A DNA stretch of 64,000 bases. Source: Flavobacterium sp. N3904. GTDB taxonomy: Bacteria; Bacteroidota; Bacteroidia; Flavobacteriales; Flavobacteriaceae. The stretch is taken from the NCBI RefSeq assembly GCF_025947305.1, contig NZ_CP110009.1, forward strand, positions 3,389,501 through 3,453,500, read 5' to 3'. A program made the position numbers and the translations under genes. Shown here piece after piece: positions 54,155 to 64,000 of this stretch; the stretch's first letter is position 1; each line of letters begins with the position of its first letter. The notes under the pieces are model-generated. The model saw only the letters and a list, made by a program, of their open reading frames with translations. It was not told the origin of the DNA and searched no databases.

Positions 54155-57151
54155 TTATACTTCTAAACAAATGGTAACGGTTGTTCCTTCATTTATTTTG
54201 TGCTGAATGACAATCGTATTCTCAAAAGTTCCATCTAACAAAGACAAACGTTCTTTTGCTAATGCTACACCCCTAGAATGATGTGTTTTTTGCTTGTTGG
54301 GCGTTACAAATCCAACACCATTATCCCAAATTTTACATTCTAAAATACCTTCAGTCACCATTGAAAATGAAATAATCAATTTTGGATCTGTGTGAGTGTA
54401 ATCAAAAGCATGGACAAAAACATTCTCCACAAAAGGTTGTAGCAGCATTGTTGGGATTTCGAAAAAATCTATATCCACTTCTGGATCAATTTGAAATTCA
54501 AAAGTAATTCTATCGTCAAATCGCATGTTTTCAATGGTCATGTACAATTCTAGGTAAGCAATTTCATCTTCTAGCGTAATGGTTTGTTTTGAAGAATTCT
54601 CCAATGTTTTTCGCATTAATTTGGCAAACGCTCCAATGTAGCGCAATGAATTATCCACATCATTACTCATAATATAATCTTGAATTGCATTCATGGCATT
54701 AAACGTAAAATGAGGATTCATTTGGCTCAACAACGCTTCAAGTTTGGTTTCAGCTATACGTTTTTGTATGCTTGTCTTTTCCTTCTCTTTCTTTTTAGTA
54801 ACCCAAATCCAGTAATAGCTCATTCCTATAATAAATAGAATAACAATAAGTATAAACCACCAAGTAAACCAGAAAGGGGGTGCAATACAAATTTTAAGAA
54901 TATTGAAAACAGTTGAATTTCCTGCATTCATATCAAATACTTCTATTTCAAGATTGTATTTACCAAAAGGCAGATAGGGCAAAAACAAATTAGTTTTATC
55001 ACTATACGGACTCCAGCGGTTTTTACTGTTAAGTCGATATCTGAACTTTAATTTATGTGGAAACGTTTGTCCGATGGGTATAAAGTCGATTGAAAAAGAA
55101 TTATGTTCATAATCACATTTCAATTCCTTTGCATTGAAATTAAACCATTTGTAATTTGAAGTAGAAATAGGAATAGTATTGATTACAATTTTGCTGATAT
55201 CAATTGAGGAAACTGTAATTTGCCTGGCAATAAGTTTTTTTAAATCAATCGTATAGTACCCCTTTTTGGTTCCTAACCATAGCTGTTCTTTGAAAATCTT
55301 GGAAGTCGTTACGGCACAATCTTTCAATCCTTGTTCCTGATCAATCAAACGAACGATACCGTCTTTATAAATATTGATTCCTTTTTCGGTTCCAATAAGC
55401 ACGAAGTCTTTATAAGCTTCAAGAAATAAAATGGTGTTTCCAATAAGTTGTTTTTTGGCAATTGTTTTTATAATTTTAAAAGATTTACTGTCATCAACAA
55501 TAAAGACATTCCCAAATTCGGCAGCTAATACCAGTTGCCCTTTATCATTTACGGTAATGTGTTTAAACTTTTTTTCCTTCCAAATTGCATCAGCCAAATA
55601 CGATTGAAATTGATTATTTTTATAGACATACAAACCATTGAAAACAGACAAAAGATAAGTCTTGTCTTTGTGATTTAAGATTTTGACAATATATTGCGGC
55701 GTGTTCTTTTCGAATTTAGAATAATGACGACTCTTAAGACTATATACATCATCATAAACTCGTGTTCCTGCATAAGTTATCGTTTCAATGAACTTATCAT
55801 TATAGGAAAAGCCAATTTTCAAACTATGTTTGGGTATATAACCAATAATTTCAGCGTCAGAATTAATTTCAAAAATCCCAATATTACTTCCTATCCAAAA
55901 TGAATTCTTATGTTTTACCATTTCATAAAACTCAATTCCTTTCGCCGGAATAGTAAAATTTAATTTAAAATCCCTGGATTCAACACCTTGTATAGATTCT
56001 AAATTTTTATTGCTTTTTAAATAATCCAATTCAAAAATTTTAAAATCGGTAAGCGATACAGTCTTTGAAATTTTATCCTCTTCGTTTAAAAAAGAAACAC
56101 CCTGATTGTGCAAAATGATTTTTTGATTCCCTATATTTTCAAAATCAATGATTGCTTTTTCATCAAACTTAGTATAATCAATCATTTTATCCATTCGTAC
56201 TTCATAGATTCCCTTGTCATTTGCACCTACGTACAAAACGTCCTTAACAGAATCATATACTACATTTAACAATATCTTGGAATCAATCCCATAGCAATCA
56301 GAGACATCAATCATCTGGCTGTTATCGATTCTAAAAAGCCCTCCATCCGTATTATAAACCCCCCACGCAGCGGCAAAAATGGTATTCCTTTTATCTCTTG
56401 CAAATTGCCAAACAAACGATTTTCCAAATTTAGTAGAAGACAAATCTCCTTTTTTTATTTTTTCTATGTCATACTTATCAATAAAACCCTCATTACCACT
56501 ATAAAGTGTGGTTCCAAACATTCCTAAACTATAGGAATTTTTATGTAAGACAACTGGCAAAATTTTAGGTATTCCTCCTGACTCATCTATTTTAAAAAGG
56601 CCTTTAAAATTGGAAGTGAAATAAACTTCTCCTTTATATTTCATAAATGAAATACATATAAAATCCTCCTCGTGTGGTGGCACTTTTGGGCTAATCAGTG
56701 TATTGGTTTTAATGTCAATTATGGATACGCCTTGCTCTGTACCAACATACATTTTATTTTTATAAGGAAAAACTTTTCGAGTTTTATCGGCTAACAATCC
56801 ATCCTTCACAGTAAATACAGTAAATTTTTTTCCGTCAAATTTACTCACACCACCGCCATAACTGGCAAACCACATATTGCCGTCACTATCTTCCGAAATA
56901 TCCCAACAACTGTTATGTCCTAATCCATCCGATTCATCAAGATTGGAAAAAGAACCATTCACCATACGGGAGACTCCATTTTCTGTACCAATCCACAAAA
57001 CATTTTTAGAATCTATAAATAAAGCACGTACAGCATTATTGGGTAAACCATCTGTAGTTGAATAATTTCTGGAGGGAAAATATTGGCCGAATACAAAAAA
57101 AGGAATAAAAAAGAAAAATAAATAATAAAAAAAACTATTTCGTAATGGCAT
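54155..57151 (-). CDS. Propeller-type LytS-family sensor histidine kinase
   Basis: A 998-residue membrane sensor. A signal sequence is followed by a 'two-component regulator propeller' region ('SRNYSTTDGLPNNAVRALFI', 'GTENGVSRM', 'SEDSDGNMWFASYGGGVSKF'), a Y_Y_Y domain ('KFRYRLNSKNRWSPYSDKTN'), one membrane helix ('WWFILIVILFIIGMSYYWIW'), and a LytS-type kinase with phospho-acceptor His814 ('LSQMNPHFTFNAMNAIQDYI') and an ATPase N-box ('LQPFVENVFVHAF'). It overlaps the response regulator gene by 17 bases. It probably senses an extracytoplasmic ligand, possibly a polysaccharide by analogy with related systems. It is not a hybrid kinase. Confidence 0.93.
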   Translation of the reverse strand: MPLRNSFFYYLFFFFIPFFVFGQYFPSRNYSTTDGLPNNAVRALFIDSKNVLWIGTENGVSRMVNGSFSNLDESDGLGHNSCWDISEDSDGNMWFASYGGGVSKFDGKKFTVFTVKDGLLADKTRKVFPYKNKMYVGTEQGVSIIDIKTNTLISPKVPPHEEDFICISFMKYKGEVYFTSNFKGLFKIDESGGIPKILPVVLHKNSYSLGMFGTTLYSGNEGFIDKYDIEKIKKGDLSSTKFGKSFVWQFARDKRNTIFAAAWGVYNTDGGLFRIDNSQMIDVSDCYGIDSKILLNVVYDSVKDVLYVGANDKGIYEVRMDKMIDYTKFDEKAIIDFENIGNQKIILHNQGVSFLNEEDKISKTVSLTDFKIFELDYLKSNKNLESIQGVESRDFKLNFTIPAKGIEFYEMVKHKNSFWIGSNIGIFEINSDAEIIGYIPKHSLKIGFSYNDKFIETITYAGTRVYDDVYSLKSRHYSKFEKNTPQYIVKILNHKDKTYLLSVFNGLYVYKNNQFQSYLADAIWKEKKFKHITVNDKGQLVLAAEFGNVFIVDDSKSFKIIKTIAKKQLIGNTILFLEAYKDFVLIGTEKGINIYKDGIVRLIDQEQGLKDCAVTTSKIFKEQLWLGTKKGYYTIDLKKLIARQITVSSIDISKIVINTIPISTSNYKWFNFNAKELKCDYEHNSFSIDFIPIGQTFPHKLKFRYRLNSKNRWSPYSDKTNLFLPYLPFGKYNLEIEVFDMNAGNSTVFNILKICIAPPFWFTWWFILIVILFIIGMSYYWIWVTKKKEKEKTSIQKRIAETKLEALLSQMNPHFTFNAMNAIQDYIMSNDVDNSLRYIGAFAKLMRKTLENSSKQTITLEDEIAYLELYMTIENMRFDDRITFEFQIDPEVDIDFFEIPTMLLQPFVENVFVHAFDYTHTDPKLIISFSMVTEGILECKIWDNGVGFVTPNKQKTHHSRGVALAKERLSLLDGTFENTIVIQHKINEGTTVTICLEV

Positions 57152-57884
57152 CTATAAGTTCCTTTTTATTCATAATTGCTTTAGATACTGGTATCAAATC
57201 ACCGGTAATCAGTTCGAGTTGAGAATTGCTTGTCTTAAAACTTGAAATGTAATTGGTATTTACCAAATAGCTCCTATGCACTTTTATGAAAGACAGGTTT
57301 AGCAAAGATTCATAGGTTTCTTTAAACGATTTTGTGGTATAGTAATCCTTCTCAATTGTACTAACTATAGTGTTTTCACCATCTGCTTTACAAAATACAA
57401 TACTGTTGGCTTGAACGATTTCGAAACCAGTTTTAGAAGGGAAAACAATTTTTTGTTTATCGGTAAATTGATTGTTTATATTTTCTATAAGCAACTTAAA
57501 ACGATCAAAACTTACTTTTTTTAATTTATTGGCTTCAAATCGAGATATAGAAATTTTAAATTCGTCCAATCCTATTGGTTTAAGCAAAAAATCCAAAGCA
57601 CTATTTCTGATAGCTTCTATGGCGTATTTTTGATGAGCTGTTGTGAAGATAATTTCAAATTTAATAGTATCAAAATAGTTAAATAGTTCAAAACCATTCT
57701 CTGGCTTCATATCGACATCCAAAAAAACAATATCAGGATTGTATTTTCTAATTGAAACTACGGCACTTTTAACAGAATTACATTCATCTACAACCTCAAT
57801 GCGATCATTAAGCTCAAAACAATACTTTCTTAAAATATTTCGAGCACGAGTTTCGTCATCAACAATAATCACTTTTAATTTCAT
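57135..57884 (-). CDS. LytTR-family response regulator
   Basis: A 249-residue regulator. A receiver domain ('KVIIVDDETRARNILRKYC', acidic pair Asp9-Asp10, phosphorylated Asp56 in 'DIVFLDVDMKP', Thr in 'IIFTTAHQKYA', Lys in 'DFLLKPIGLDEF') is followed by a LytTR DNA-binding domain ('FIKVHRSYLVNTNYISSFK'). The ATG at 57884 is used; the longer frame to 57899 starts at a TTG. It is first in a two-gene operon with the sensor kinase. LytTR regulators bind repeated sites upstream of their targets, which are not identifiable here. Confidence 0.93.
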   Translation of the reverse strand: MKLKVIIVDDETRARNILRKYCFELNDRIEVVDECNSVKSAVVSIRKYNPDIVFLDVDMKPENGFELFNYFDTIKFEIIFTTAHQKYAIEAIRNSALDFLLKPIGLDEFKISISRFEANKLKKVSFDRFKLLIENINNQFTDKQKIVFPSKTGFEIVQANSIVFCKADGENTIVSTIEKDYYTTKSFKETYESLLNLSFIKVHRSYLVNTNYISSFKTSNSQLELITGDLIPVSKAIMNKKELIDAITK

Positions 57885-59008
57885 ATCGGGGGAATTCAAA
57901 TAATAAATGCGTGAAATTACTACAATATTTTAAATCATAAAGAATATTAGAATAGGAATTTAAACCTATTTTTTACGTTTTTTTTTATTTTTAAAGTGGA
58001 ACCCATACGCTGTCATCATCTACTTTCCGCAACATATTTATTAAGCTAATTATTGTAACATAATGATATTGAAAGTTTAAAAAATACTCCTGCTTCCATG
58101 AGCGCTTTATTACTGTAAACAACACGGGCAATCAAGCGGTCTCTCTCCGGTCGTTTGCTTTGTTCCGCTAGGCTGTTCCAGTCGGTCGTCGGCCGAAAAA
58201 GCCTCCCGCCCTTCCTTCCACAGTCCACTCGTCAGCATAGCGTCGGCCAGCCCCGAAAATAGAGCAGGCCACCGCTACGCTTTCTCGCCCTCATCTTCAC
58301 ACACTCTCTTCCTGCGTTCGGCGGGGCTCCTACATCCACAATACCGCTTCATTCCGTTTCACTTCGCAAGCTACACTACACTGCATTCCAGCCGTATCAT
58401 GTCTGTCGCCCCTGGTTGTTTCAGCGCTGGCGCTGTTCGCACACCATCGTGGTTGGCGCCACCCACTACAACTGCTTTTTCAATATCTATGAACACTATT
58501 GCAAAAACAAAACCTATTCCGCAATAATCCCGTTTTCATTTGTATTCGTAGCTCGCTTTTCCCTAAATCAAGTTACGCCCCACAGAAAAGCAGTGCTAAT
58601 TTTTTAGTTACCCCGCTGTTTCACGATCATATCTGCTTCGTTTCGCTCCGAGCCTGCACTTAACGGCCGCGTTTACGGTAGCTGTTCGATTGCCACAACC
58701 CCGCTACTGCACTCCTCGAAAATAAAAACCTCCGCTAAAGTTACACTTATTATTTTTTGCGGTGTTTGGGGGGATAATTACCGATTGCATAAGAACTCCC
58801 CAAAAAAGTGCTAAACAACAGCAACAGCCTTCGAAAAAAAATAAAAATAGAAAGTAAAAGGTAAGTTCCGGTTTTATAAAAAACACAGGTTCATTACCTA
58901 TAGTTTTTTTGAACATATTAGAATAATAAACTTTTCTGATTTAAAGTTAAAAACCGTTCTCTGTTTAAGAAAACGGCTTCTGAACTTGTCAAGCTCAACT
59001 AATAACTT
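57885..59008. other. Long noncoding block, partly GC-rich
   Basis: About 1.1 kb without a supported gene. From about 58,110 to 58,700 the base composition is clearly more GC-rich than anywhere nearby and contains a copy of the dispersed repeat (58121-58196). No continuous coding frame, tRNA or rRNA-like stretch was recognised. It looks like a genomic repeat region. Confidence 0.5.
58121..58196 (+). repeat. Dispersed repeat, copy 2
   Basis: Starts 'aacacgggcaat', then 'ctctctccggtcgtttgctt', 'tgttccg' and 'gctgttccagtcggtcg', in the same order as the copy at 49059-49134. It sits at the left edge of the GC-rich block. Confidence 0.6.
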
Positions 59009-59515
59009 TTAATTAAATTTAATTTCTAAACACTTTATCAGTACAGTGCCTGACTCATTTGAAATTTTGAACATATAAACTCCAATTGGCAAATTGGATA
59101 TATCTAATATAGTTAATTTCTCTTTTAACTCTTTCGAAAAAAGAAAACGGCCCATAACATCAAAAATGCTCAATTGTAGATTCTCTAATAAGCTATTTTC
59201 AATTGTAACATTTTCAACTGTTGTTTTGGATGTAATTTGACAGAATCATTCATGTTAAAATGATCTGTTCCCAAAATGTCTTTTTTTAATGTGTCACAGT
59301 AAATGCATGGCTGTCTTCAGAAATGTTTTCAGCAGCATCTTTTGCTTTAACAGTAAATGAATAAGTTGTATTAGGACTTAATTCGGTAATGGTATAAGTT
59401 GTTTCGGTTATAGTCGCCAACTGAAGGTCGTCTTTATATATATAGTAAGTTATAATGCCTACACTTTTCTTTTTAACCGAGATAGCGCCTACATTTTCTG
59501 AAGCAGTCGCAAACT
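59009..59515 (-). pseudogene. Decayed C-terminus of a T9SS-exported protein (FnIII plus type A sorting domain)
   Basis: Minus-strand frames give a fibronectin type III domain ('TETTYTITELSPNTTYSFTV', then 'KAKDAAENISE', ending at a stop at 59286) and, after a scrambled join in another frame, a type A T9SS end ('LQLSIFDVMGRFLFSKELK', 'DISNLPIGVYMFKISNESG', stop at 59009). FnIII next to a sorting domain is usual for secreted glycoside hydrolases or adhesins. The catalytic part is gone. Confidence 0.8.
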
Positions 59516-59519
59516 ATAA

Positions 59520-59768
59520 TTATTTCTTCTGTCTATTCCCAGATGGTAAGTAATACAGCCAGCTAAAACCTATAAAAAACAAAATTAAAGAGGCAATAAA
59601 AGCTGGAATCAATATTTCACGATTGTTTTCTAAAGCATTGTTCAATGAGGCGTACAACAACCAAATCTGAATGGTCACATTCAAAATTAATATAAATATT
59701 AAAGTCGAAAGAATGTTGTTCAACTTATTGGGATTCGCTTGGTTTTGACTGGTTCTAAAATTACTCAT
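59520..59768 (-). CDS. DUF6755-family small membrane protein
   Basis: An 82-residue protein with two membrane spans ('LSTLIFILILNVTIQIWLLY' and 'ILIPAFIASLILFFIGFSWL') and basic ends. It matches the DUF6755 layout, small proteins encoded at the end of Rieske/nitrate-reductase-type operons in Flavobacteria. It follows the Rieske gene by 18 bases. It is probably an accessory subunit of the membrane complex. Confidence 0.7.
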   Translation of the reverse strand: MSNFRTSQNQANPNKLNNILSTLIFILILNVTIQIWLLYASLNNALENNREILIPAFIASLILFFIGFSWLYYLPSGNRQKK

Positions 59769-59786
59769 ATTCTTATATTTTAGTTT

Positions 59787-60302
59787 TTATACTGCGTGTT
59801 CTTCGTGCTGAGACGCTTTTACGTAAATATCATTTTCCTTAAAAAACACATACAAACTCGGTAAGGCTCTTGGTGGCGGGCCTCCTAGAACATCCCCCGT
59901 TTTGGCGTCAAACGATCCTTCGTGACACGGACAATGAATGATTCCGGTGCCGGGTTTGTAAAAAACGGAACACGACAAGTGTGTGCATTTTTGCTCATAG
60001 GCCTTAAAATCTCCATTTTCGAGGTGAATCAAAATATAGGGAATGGTACTGCCCTCGATTACAAAAGCTCGGGTGCCACCAACTGGAATTTCACCTTTTT
60101 TACACACAAAATGCTCTCCCTTGACTTCTTCTTTGGGCAGTAAATAGGCTTTGGCGGCTACGAGTCCGCTACCAACCATTAATCCGCCCGAAACGAGTGT
60201 AAGGAATTTGGCAAAATCACGACGACTTACATTGGTCGCTTGTTGCTTAAGGATTGGAAAATCTTTCTTCCAATTTTTATTTAAATTATCTTCTTTTGAC
60301 AT
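59787..60302 (-). CDS. Rieske 2Fe-2S protein
   Basis: A 171-residue protein with an N-terminal basic part and a membrane anchor or Tat-type signal ('SRRDFAKFLTLVSGGLMVGS', twin Arg at the start), then a Rieske domain with box 1 'CTHLSC' and box 2 'CPCHEGSF' (two Cys and two His ligands, plus the disulfide pair). It carries electrons from the quinol side to the reductase. It lies between the 4Fe-4S subunit and the DUF6755 gene in one operon. Confidence 0.93.
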   Translation of the reverse strand: MSKEDNLNKNWKKDFPILKQQATNVSRRDFAKFLTLVSGGLMVGSGLVAAKAYLLPKEEVKGEHFVCKKGEIPVGGTRAFVIEGSTIPYILIHLENGDFKAYEQKCTHLSCSVFYKPGTGIIHCPCHEGSFDAKTGDVLGGPPPRALPSLYVFFKENDIYVKASQHEEHAV

Positions 60303-60352
60303 TTATTTATGTTGTAAAAAGTTTGAGGTTTAAGGATTAAAGTTGTACCAAA

Positions 60353-60922
60353 TCAATATATAATCAACTGCGTACTTCCTTTTGGCATCATAATATTGAC
60401 TTTCGTGTTAACAGTTTCCTTACCAAAAATAAAAGTATTGATTGGCGTACTGTTAGGACGCATTTCTTCAATTTCGGTTCTTGTACCAAAAAACAAAGCA
60501 CCGCTTGGGCAAACTGTAGCGCACATTGGTTTTTTACCAATACTGGTTCTGTCATAACACATCGTACACTTCATCATCAAGTCGTAGGACTCCTCTTTTT
60601 TGGGTACTCCAAACGGGCAGGCCATCACACAATTCGAACAGCCAATACATCTTTCGGTATTGGCGGTATGCACGATTCCATTTTCGTCTTTGGATATAGC
60701 ATCCGCAGGACAAACATTCGCACATACAGGATCGTCGCAATGCATACAAACCTGCACGGTAGTTTGCACAGTAGAAGCCCTGTCCACATAATTCACGTGA
60801 ATCAAGGATTCCTGACCGTTCGTCTCACATTCGGCGCAAGCCATTTCGCAGGCTTTACAGCCAATGCAACGCTGCATATCTACAAAAAATTCCTCGTTTT
60901 TATTGAAACTGGTGTAATTCAT
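60353..60922 (-). CDS. 4Fe-4S ferredoxin-type electron-transfer subunit
   Basis: A 189-residue protein with four cysteine clusters: '[11 protein letters not shown]', '[13 protein letters not shown]', '[11 protein letters not shown]' and '[20 protein letters not shown]'. This is the four-cluster pattern of DmsB/NrfC-type subunits. It passes electrons to the molybdopterin subunit encoded just upstream (16 bases between). No signal peptide, so it would lie on the cytoplasmic side unless carried across with a partner. Confidence 0.92.
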   Translation of the reverse strand: MNYTSFNKNEEFFVDMQRCIGCKACEMACAECETNGQESLIHVNYVDRASTVQTTVQVCMHCDDPVCANVCPADAISKDENGIVHTANTERCIGCSNCVMACPFGVPKKEESYDLMMKCTMCYDRTSIGKKPMCATVCPSGALFFGTRTEIEEMRPNSTPINTFIFGKETVNTKVNIMMPKGSTQLIIY

Positions 60923-60938
60923 TTTTACTTTTTATAGA

Positions 60939-63155
60939 TTAAACGCTTGCATAAGCTTTTGATTCTGTTGAAGGTGCCGCTATTTCCTTGAGCGGTTCCA
61001 AGTGGCAGGCGCATACCTTGAACTCCGGTATTTTGGAAATTGGGTCTAATGTTCCCGGTGTTAACTGATTCGCCGATTTTTTACCAGACCAGTGGTACGG
61101 GATAAAAACTGTGTCCTCCCTAATGGTTTCCACAATATTAGCAGGAAAAATTCCTTCTCCGCGTCGGGTGGAAACTTTTATTAATTCTCTTTGTTTGATT
61201 CCATATTGCTGTGCCAGTTTAGGATGAATTTCCAATAACGGTTCCGGATACTGGTCGACTAATTTACCGATTCTGCGGGTTTGTGTACCACTCAAATATT
61301 GAGACACCACACGGCCTGTTGTCAAAATCACAGGATAATCAGCATCGGTTACTTCGCCCGGAAGCTTGTACGGAGCGGGATTAAAATGTGCTCTCTCATC
61401 AGGTGTTTTAAACTTTTTGTCTTCCCATAATCTTGGTGTTCCGGGGTGACCTATTGTTGGACAAGGCCAAAAAACACCCATTTCGTCTTCAATTCTTTGG
61501 TATGTAATTCCGTAATAATCTGCCGTTCCTCCTTTAGAAGCCACACGCAGTTCGTTGAAAATAGCTTCGCTGTTTTCATACGTAAATTTATCTTCAACTC
61601 CCAAACGTTTAGCCAATTCCAGAATGATAGAGGTATCGGTTCTCGCGTCTCCGGGAGGTGTTACCGCTTGGCGAATTCGAATTACTCTTCCCTCTGCCGA
61701 TGTGGTAGTTCCTTCTTCTTCTTCCTGTAATGAACCTGCCAAAACGATATCGGCATGGCGTGCCGTTTCATTCAAGAAAAAGTCAATACAAACATAATAT
61801 TCTAATTTTTCCAAAGCTTCTCGAACGTAATTACTATTTGGCAAAGACACCAACGGATTAAAACAAATCGAAATCAATCCCTTAATTTCTCCACGATGAA
61901 TGGCTTCGATGATTTCGTAAGCCGAAAGTCCTTTTCCTGGCATATCTTTCTCGTTGATTCCCCATACTTCTGAAATATACTTACGGTGTTCCGGATTTTC
62001 AATATCTCTATTTCCCGGCAATTGATCGCATTTATGGCCGTGTTCTCTACCGCCTTGCCCGTTACCTTGTCCCGTTATTGTTCCATATCCACAATACGGT
62101 CTACCAATTCTTCCTGTAGCCAAAACCAAGTTGATGCAACCCAAAACATTATCTACTCCTTTTGAGTGGTGTTCTATTCCACGGGCGTGAAGCAAGAAAC
62201 TCGTTTTGGCCTTACCCCATAACTCGGCCGCTTCGCGTATTTTATTTCTGTCAATTCCAGTGACTTCCTCCGCCCATTCTAAGGTATAATCTTTTATTGC
62301 ATCAATCGTTTCCTGAAAACCCGAAGTATAGTTATTGATAAAATCATGGTCCAGCATATTGTGATCCACCAAGTATTTCAGCATCGCTCCGTACAAAGCT
62401 GAGTCTGTCCCAGGACGTACGTCCAAATGAATATCGGCAGTTCGTGCCAGCGGAATCATTCTTGGATCAATTACTATAATTTTGGCACCGCGATCACGGG
62501 CTTTCCAAATCCAATGCGTTAATGTTGGAAATGTTTCACTGATATTGGCTCCAGCAACAATAATCACTTCGGCATATTCCAGATCCGAATAATTATTTGA
62601 AGCTCTATCAAGTCCAAATGCTTTTTTGTTACCCGCGCCGGCACTCACCATACACAAACGTCCATTGTAATCTAAGTTTTTAGTTTTTAGTGCCACACGA
62701 GCAAATTTACCAACAAGATAGCTTTTCTCATTAGTCAACGAAACCCCTGATAACATGGACATGGCATCATTCCCATATTTTTCTTGAATTCTTTTAATTT
62801 CCGAAACCGTTTTACTCATCGCTTCATCCCAAGAAGTTGGCACAAATCCTTGCCCTTCAATCCTTTTCAACGGAGTCATCAAACGATCAGGATGGTTATT
62901 TTGCAAGTAGCGTTGTACCCCTTTCGGACACAATCTTCCCTCATTAAAAGGAAATTCCATCCAAGGCTCAAACCCCACCACTTTATTTTCTTTCACCAAC
63001 AATTGGATTCCGCATTGCATTCCACAGAAACAACAATGGGTCTTTACAGCCTCATCTGGTTCATCCCTGCCTACATAGCCATCCTTTGGCGCATAATTTA
63101 GAGTAGGTCCAAAATGTTTAATTATATTCTCTTCTGATACTGGTAATTTTGCCAT
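60939..63155 (-). CDS. Molybdopterin oxidoreductase, nitrate-reductase type
   Basis: A 738-residue catalytic subunit. The N-terminal 4Fe-4S motif is complete (Cys41-x2-Cys44-x3-Cys48-x27-Cys76). The likely Mo ligand is Cys168 in '[13 protein letters not shown]', as in NapA/NarB-type enzymes. The rest has the bis-MGD folds ('[20 protein letters not shown]', '[19 protein letters not shown]'). There is no Tat leader, so it is probably cytoplasmic and closer to assimilatory nitrate reductases. The operon with 4Fe-4S, Rieske and cytochrome-b-like subunits suggests quinol as donor. Nitrate as substrate is inferred from similarity. Confidence 0.88.
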   Translation of the reverse strand: MAKLPVSEENIIKHFGPTLNYAPKDGYVGRDEPDEAVKTHCCFCGMQCGIQLLVKENKVVGFEPWMEFPFNEGRLCPKGVQRYLQNNHPDRLMTPLKRIEGQGFVPTSWDEAMSKTVSEIKRIQEKYGNDAMSMLSGVSLTNEKSYLVGKFARVALKTKNLDYNGRLCMVSAGAGNKKAFGLDRASNNYSDLEYAEVIIVAGANISETFPTLTHWIWKARDRGAKIIVIDPRMIPLARTADIHLDVRPGTDSALYGAMLKYLVDHNMLDHDFINNYTSGFQETIDAIKDYTLEWAEEVTGIDRNKIREAAELWGKAKTSFLLHARGIEHHSKGVDNVLGCINLVLATGRIGRPYCGYGTITGQGNGQGGREHGHKCDQLPGNRDIENPEHRKYISEVWGINEKDMPGKGLSAYEIIEAIHRGEIKGLISICFNPLVSLPNSNYVREALEKLEYYVCIDFFLNETARHADIVLAGSLQEEEEGTTTSAEGRVIRIRQAVTPPGDARTDTSIILELAKRLGVEDKFTYENSEAIFNELRVASKGGTADYYGITYQRIEDEMGVFWPCPTIGHPGTPRLWEDKKFKTPDERAHFNPAPYKLPGEVTDADYPVILTTGRVVSQYLSGTQTRRIGKLVDQYPEPLLEIHPKLAQQYGIKQRELIKVSTRRGEGIFPANIVETIREDTVFIPYHWSGKKSANQLTPGTLDPISKIPEFKVCACHLEPLKEIAAPSTESKAYASV

Positions 63156-63229
63156 TTTTTAATTTTTATACCTTAAAAAAATAAAGTTGCAATCTTAATT
63201 TCAATCCTTATTTCTGAGCTGTTTATTTT

Positions 63230-64000
63230 TTATCCAAATAAATTTCCACCTTCTAACCTAGCTTTCAAATGTGCTTGGGCTAGTCTTGATCTTTTTCCCT
63301 CAGGACTCAAATCCAGATGAGATGTTCCATCATCGTGGTTGAAATCAAAACCTAATTGTTCTGTTACAATTTTCAAATCTTTAATATGTAATTGGGTTGC
63401 GAATTCTTCCCCCGTATGAGGGCAAAGTGCCATTCCCATTTTCATTCCTTCTTTCTTGTAAATATGCGCTCCAATTTGTGCTGGTCTCTGTATAATGTGA
63501 AAGAATTTCCCGAACGGAATCCAAATCAAAAACATAATTACCGTTACAGCGTGTAAAACCGCCAAGAAATCAAACGCAAATCCTTTCATAAATTGATACG
63601 AATAGGTAAGACCTAAACCTGTTACCGAAATGGCAATCAATAAAATAAGGGGCAACAAATCGCCCTCAAAAGACTGAGTGGCAATCAATCCAGGATTGGT
63701 CAAACGACGTCTTAAATAATACAGTGATCCGAAAATAACCAGATACGAAGACCAGTTCAAGGCATGAAACGTCAAAAACGCAACAATAGAATCCAATCTA
63801 AAATCCATTACTTTAAATCCAAAAAAGTACGCTTCATATACCGAAATTGTATTGGGAGCCATTGCAAAATTAATCCAACCAAAAGTAAGAGGTATCGTAA
63901 CCATAAAAGCCGAAGTACAACCCACCGCAATCATAAAATGCGCTATCCAACGGTATTTTCCTCTAGGATAAATAAACTTTTGAAAAGCAATATTCTCAAC
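63230..64000 (-). CDS. Cytochrome b/NarI-like membrane subunit, partial (start outside window)
   Basis: The frame is open to the last base of the window, so at least 257 residues are seen without the true start ('FQKFIYPRGKYRWIAHFMIA' precedes the first obvious Met). It has at least five hydrophobic segments and conserved His residues within or near membrane spans ('ALNWSSYLVIFGSLYYLRRR', 'LAVLHAVTVIMFLIWIPFGK', 'FFHIIQRP'). The soluble C-terminal tail ends 'LKARLEGGNLFG'. This is the layout of NarI-type haem b subunits that oxidise menaquinol. It is upstream in the nitrate-reductase-type operon (74 bases to the catalytic gene). Confidence 0.75.
   Translation of the reverse strand, partial: VENIAFQKFIYPRGKYRWIAHFMIAVGCTSAFMVTIPLTFGWINFAMAPNTISVYEAYFFGFKVMDFRLDSIVAFLTFHALNWSSYLVIFGSLYYLRRRLTNPGLIATQSFEGDLLPLILLIAISVTGLGLTYSYQFMKGFAFDFLAVLHAVTVIMFLIWIPFGKFFHIIQRPAQIGAHIYKKEGMKMGMALCPHTGEEFATQLHIKDLKIVTEQLGFDFNHDDGTSHLDLSPEGKRSRLAQAHLKARLEGGNLFG

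Noticed and set aside
58704..58916. 70-codon minus-strand frame with Phe and Cys runs
   Set aside because: It has low-complexity composition, lies in a noncoding repeat block and has no similarity to a known family.
1..64000. tRNA, rRNA or CRISPR loci
   Set aside because: No cloverleaf-like stretch, rRNA core or regularly spaced short repeat was recognised by eye; a covariance search would be needed to exclude small RNAs.

Overview
The window reads as a chromosome segment of a Flavobacterium-like member of the Bacteroidota. The evidence is low-GC DNA, a SusC/SusD pair, type IX secretion (T9SS) sorting domains of types A and B, a DUF6520 peptide, LytTR two-component genes, and TANNTTTG-type -7 promoter boxes. 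No rRNA, tRNA or CRISPR array was recognised.

Layout. 0-3.1 kb: the tail of a STAS/SEC14-like gene, a PAS-AraC regulator, a MauE-type membrane protein and a DUF6520 peptide. 3.1-10.3 kb (minus strand): a SusC-SusD-S9 peptidase operon. 10.3-11.9 kb: a sparse region with a small XRE regulator, a 40-residue membrane ORF and several inverted repeats. 11.9-23.5 kb: secreted proteins, namely a T9SS protein, a 2201-residue SpvB/RHS polymorphic toxin with an adjacent candidate immunity gene, and a 1266-residue gliding-motility-type protein. 23.5-26.1 kb: a truncated tyrosine recombinase and two single-gene cassettes, each ending in an attC-like repeat. This looks like a small integron cassette cluster without an integron integrase. 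26.4-34.7 kb: a type I restriction-modification locus with an hsdS shufflon, its recombinase, and an A8-tract frameshift.

34.9-54 kb is the most unusual part. It holds a SLOG-like protein, two WYL regulators, a DnaQ-type exonuclease, a tandem DUF262 pair (GmrSD-like), a DnaA-like ATPase without a DNA-binding domain, a divergent FtsZ homologue with an altered T7 loop, an Asp-box microprotein, two small membrane proteins, a TM2 protein and a pair of GTPases. Eight promoters here share one architecture: a 17-bp inverted repeat (roughly CYGAC-N7-GTCRG), exactly 10 bp, then a TANNTTTR-like -7 box 27-38 bp before the start codon. They serve the SLOG gene, both WYL genes, the DnaA-like, FtsZ-like and Asp-box genes, the small membrane pair and the GTPase pair. 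This suggests one WYL-controlled regulon, plausibly an undescribed defence or stress system. The architecture is seen in the sequence; the function is inferred.

54-58 kb: a propeller-type sensor kinase and LytTR response regulator. 58-59.5 kb: a GC-rich noncoding block and a decayed T9SS protein. 59.5-64 kb: a minus-strand nitrate-reductase-type operon (cytochrome b-like subunit cut by the window edge, molybdopterin catalytic subunit, 4Fe-4S subunit, Rieske protein, DUF6755).
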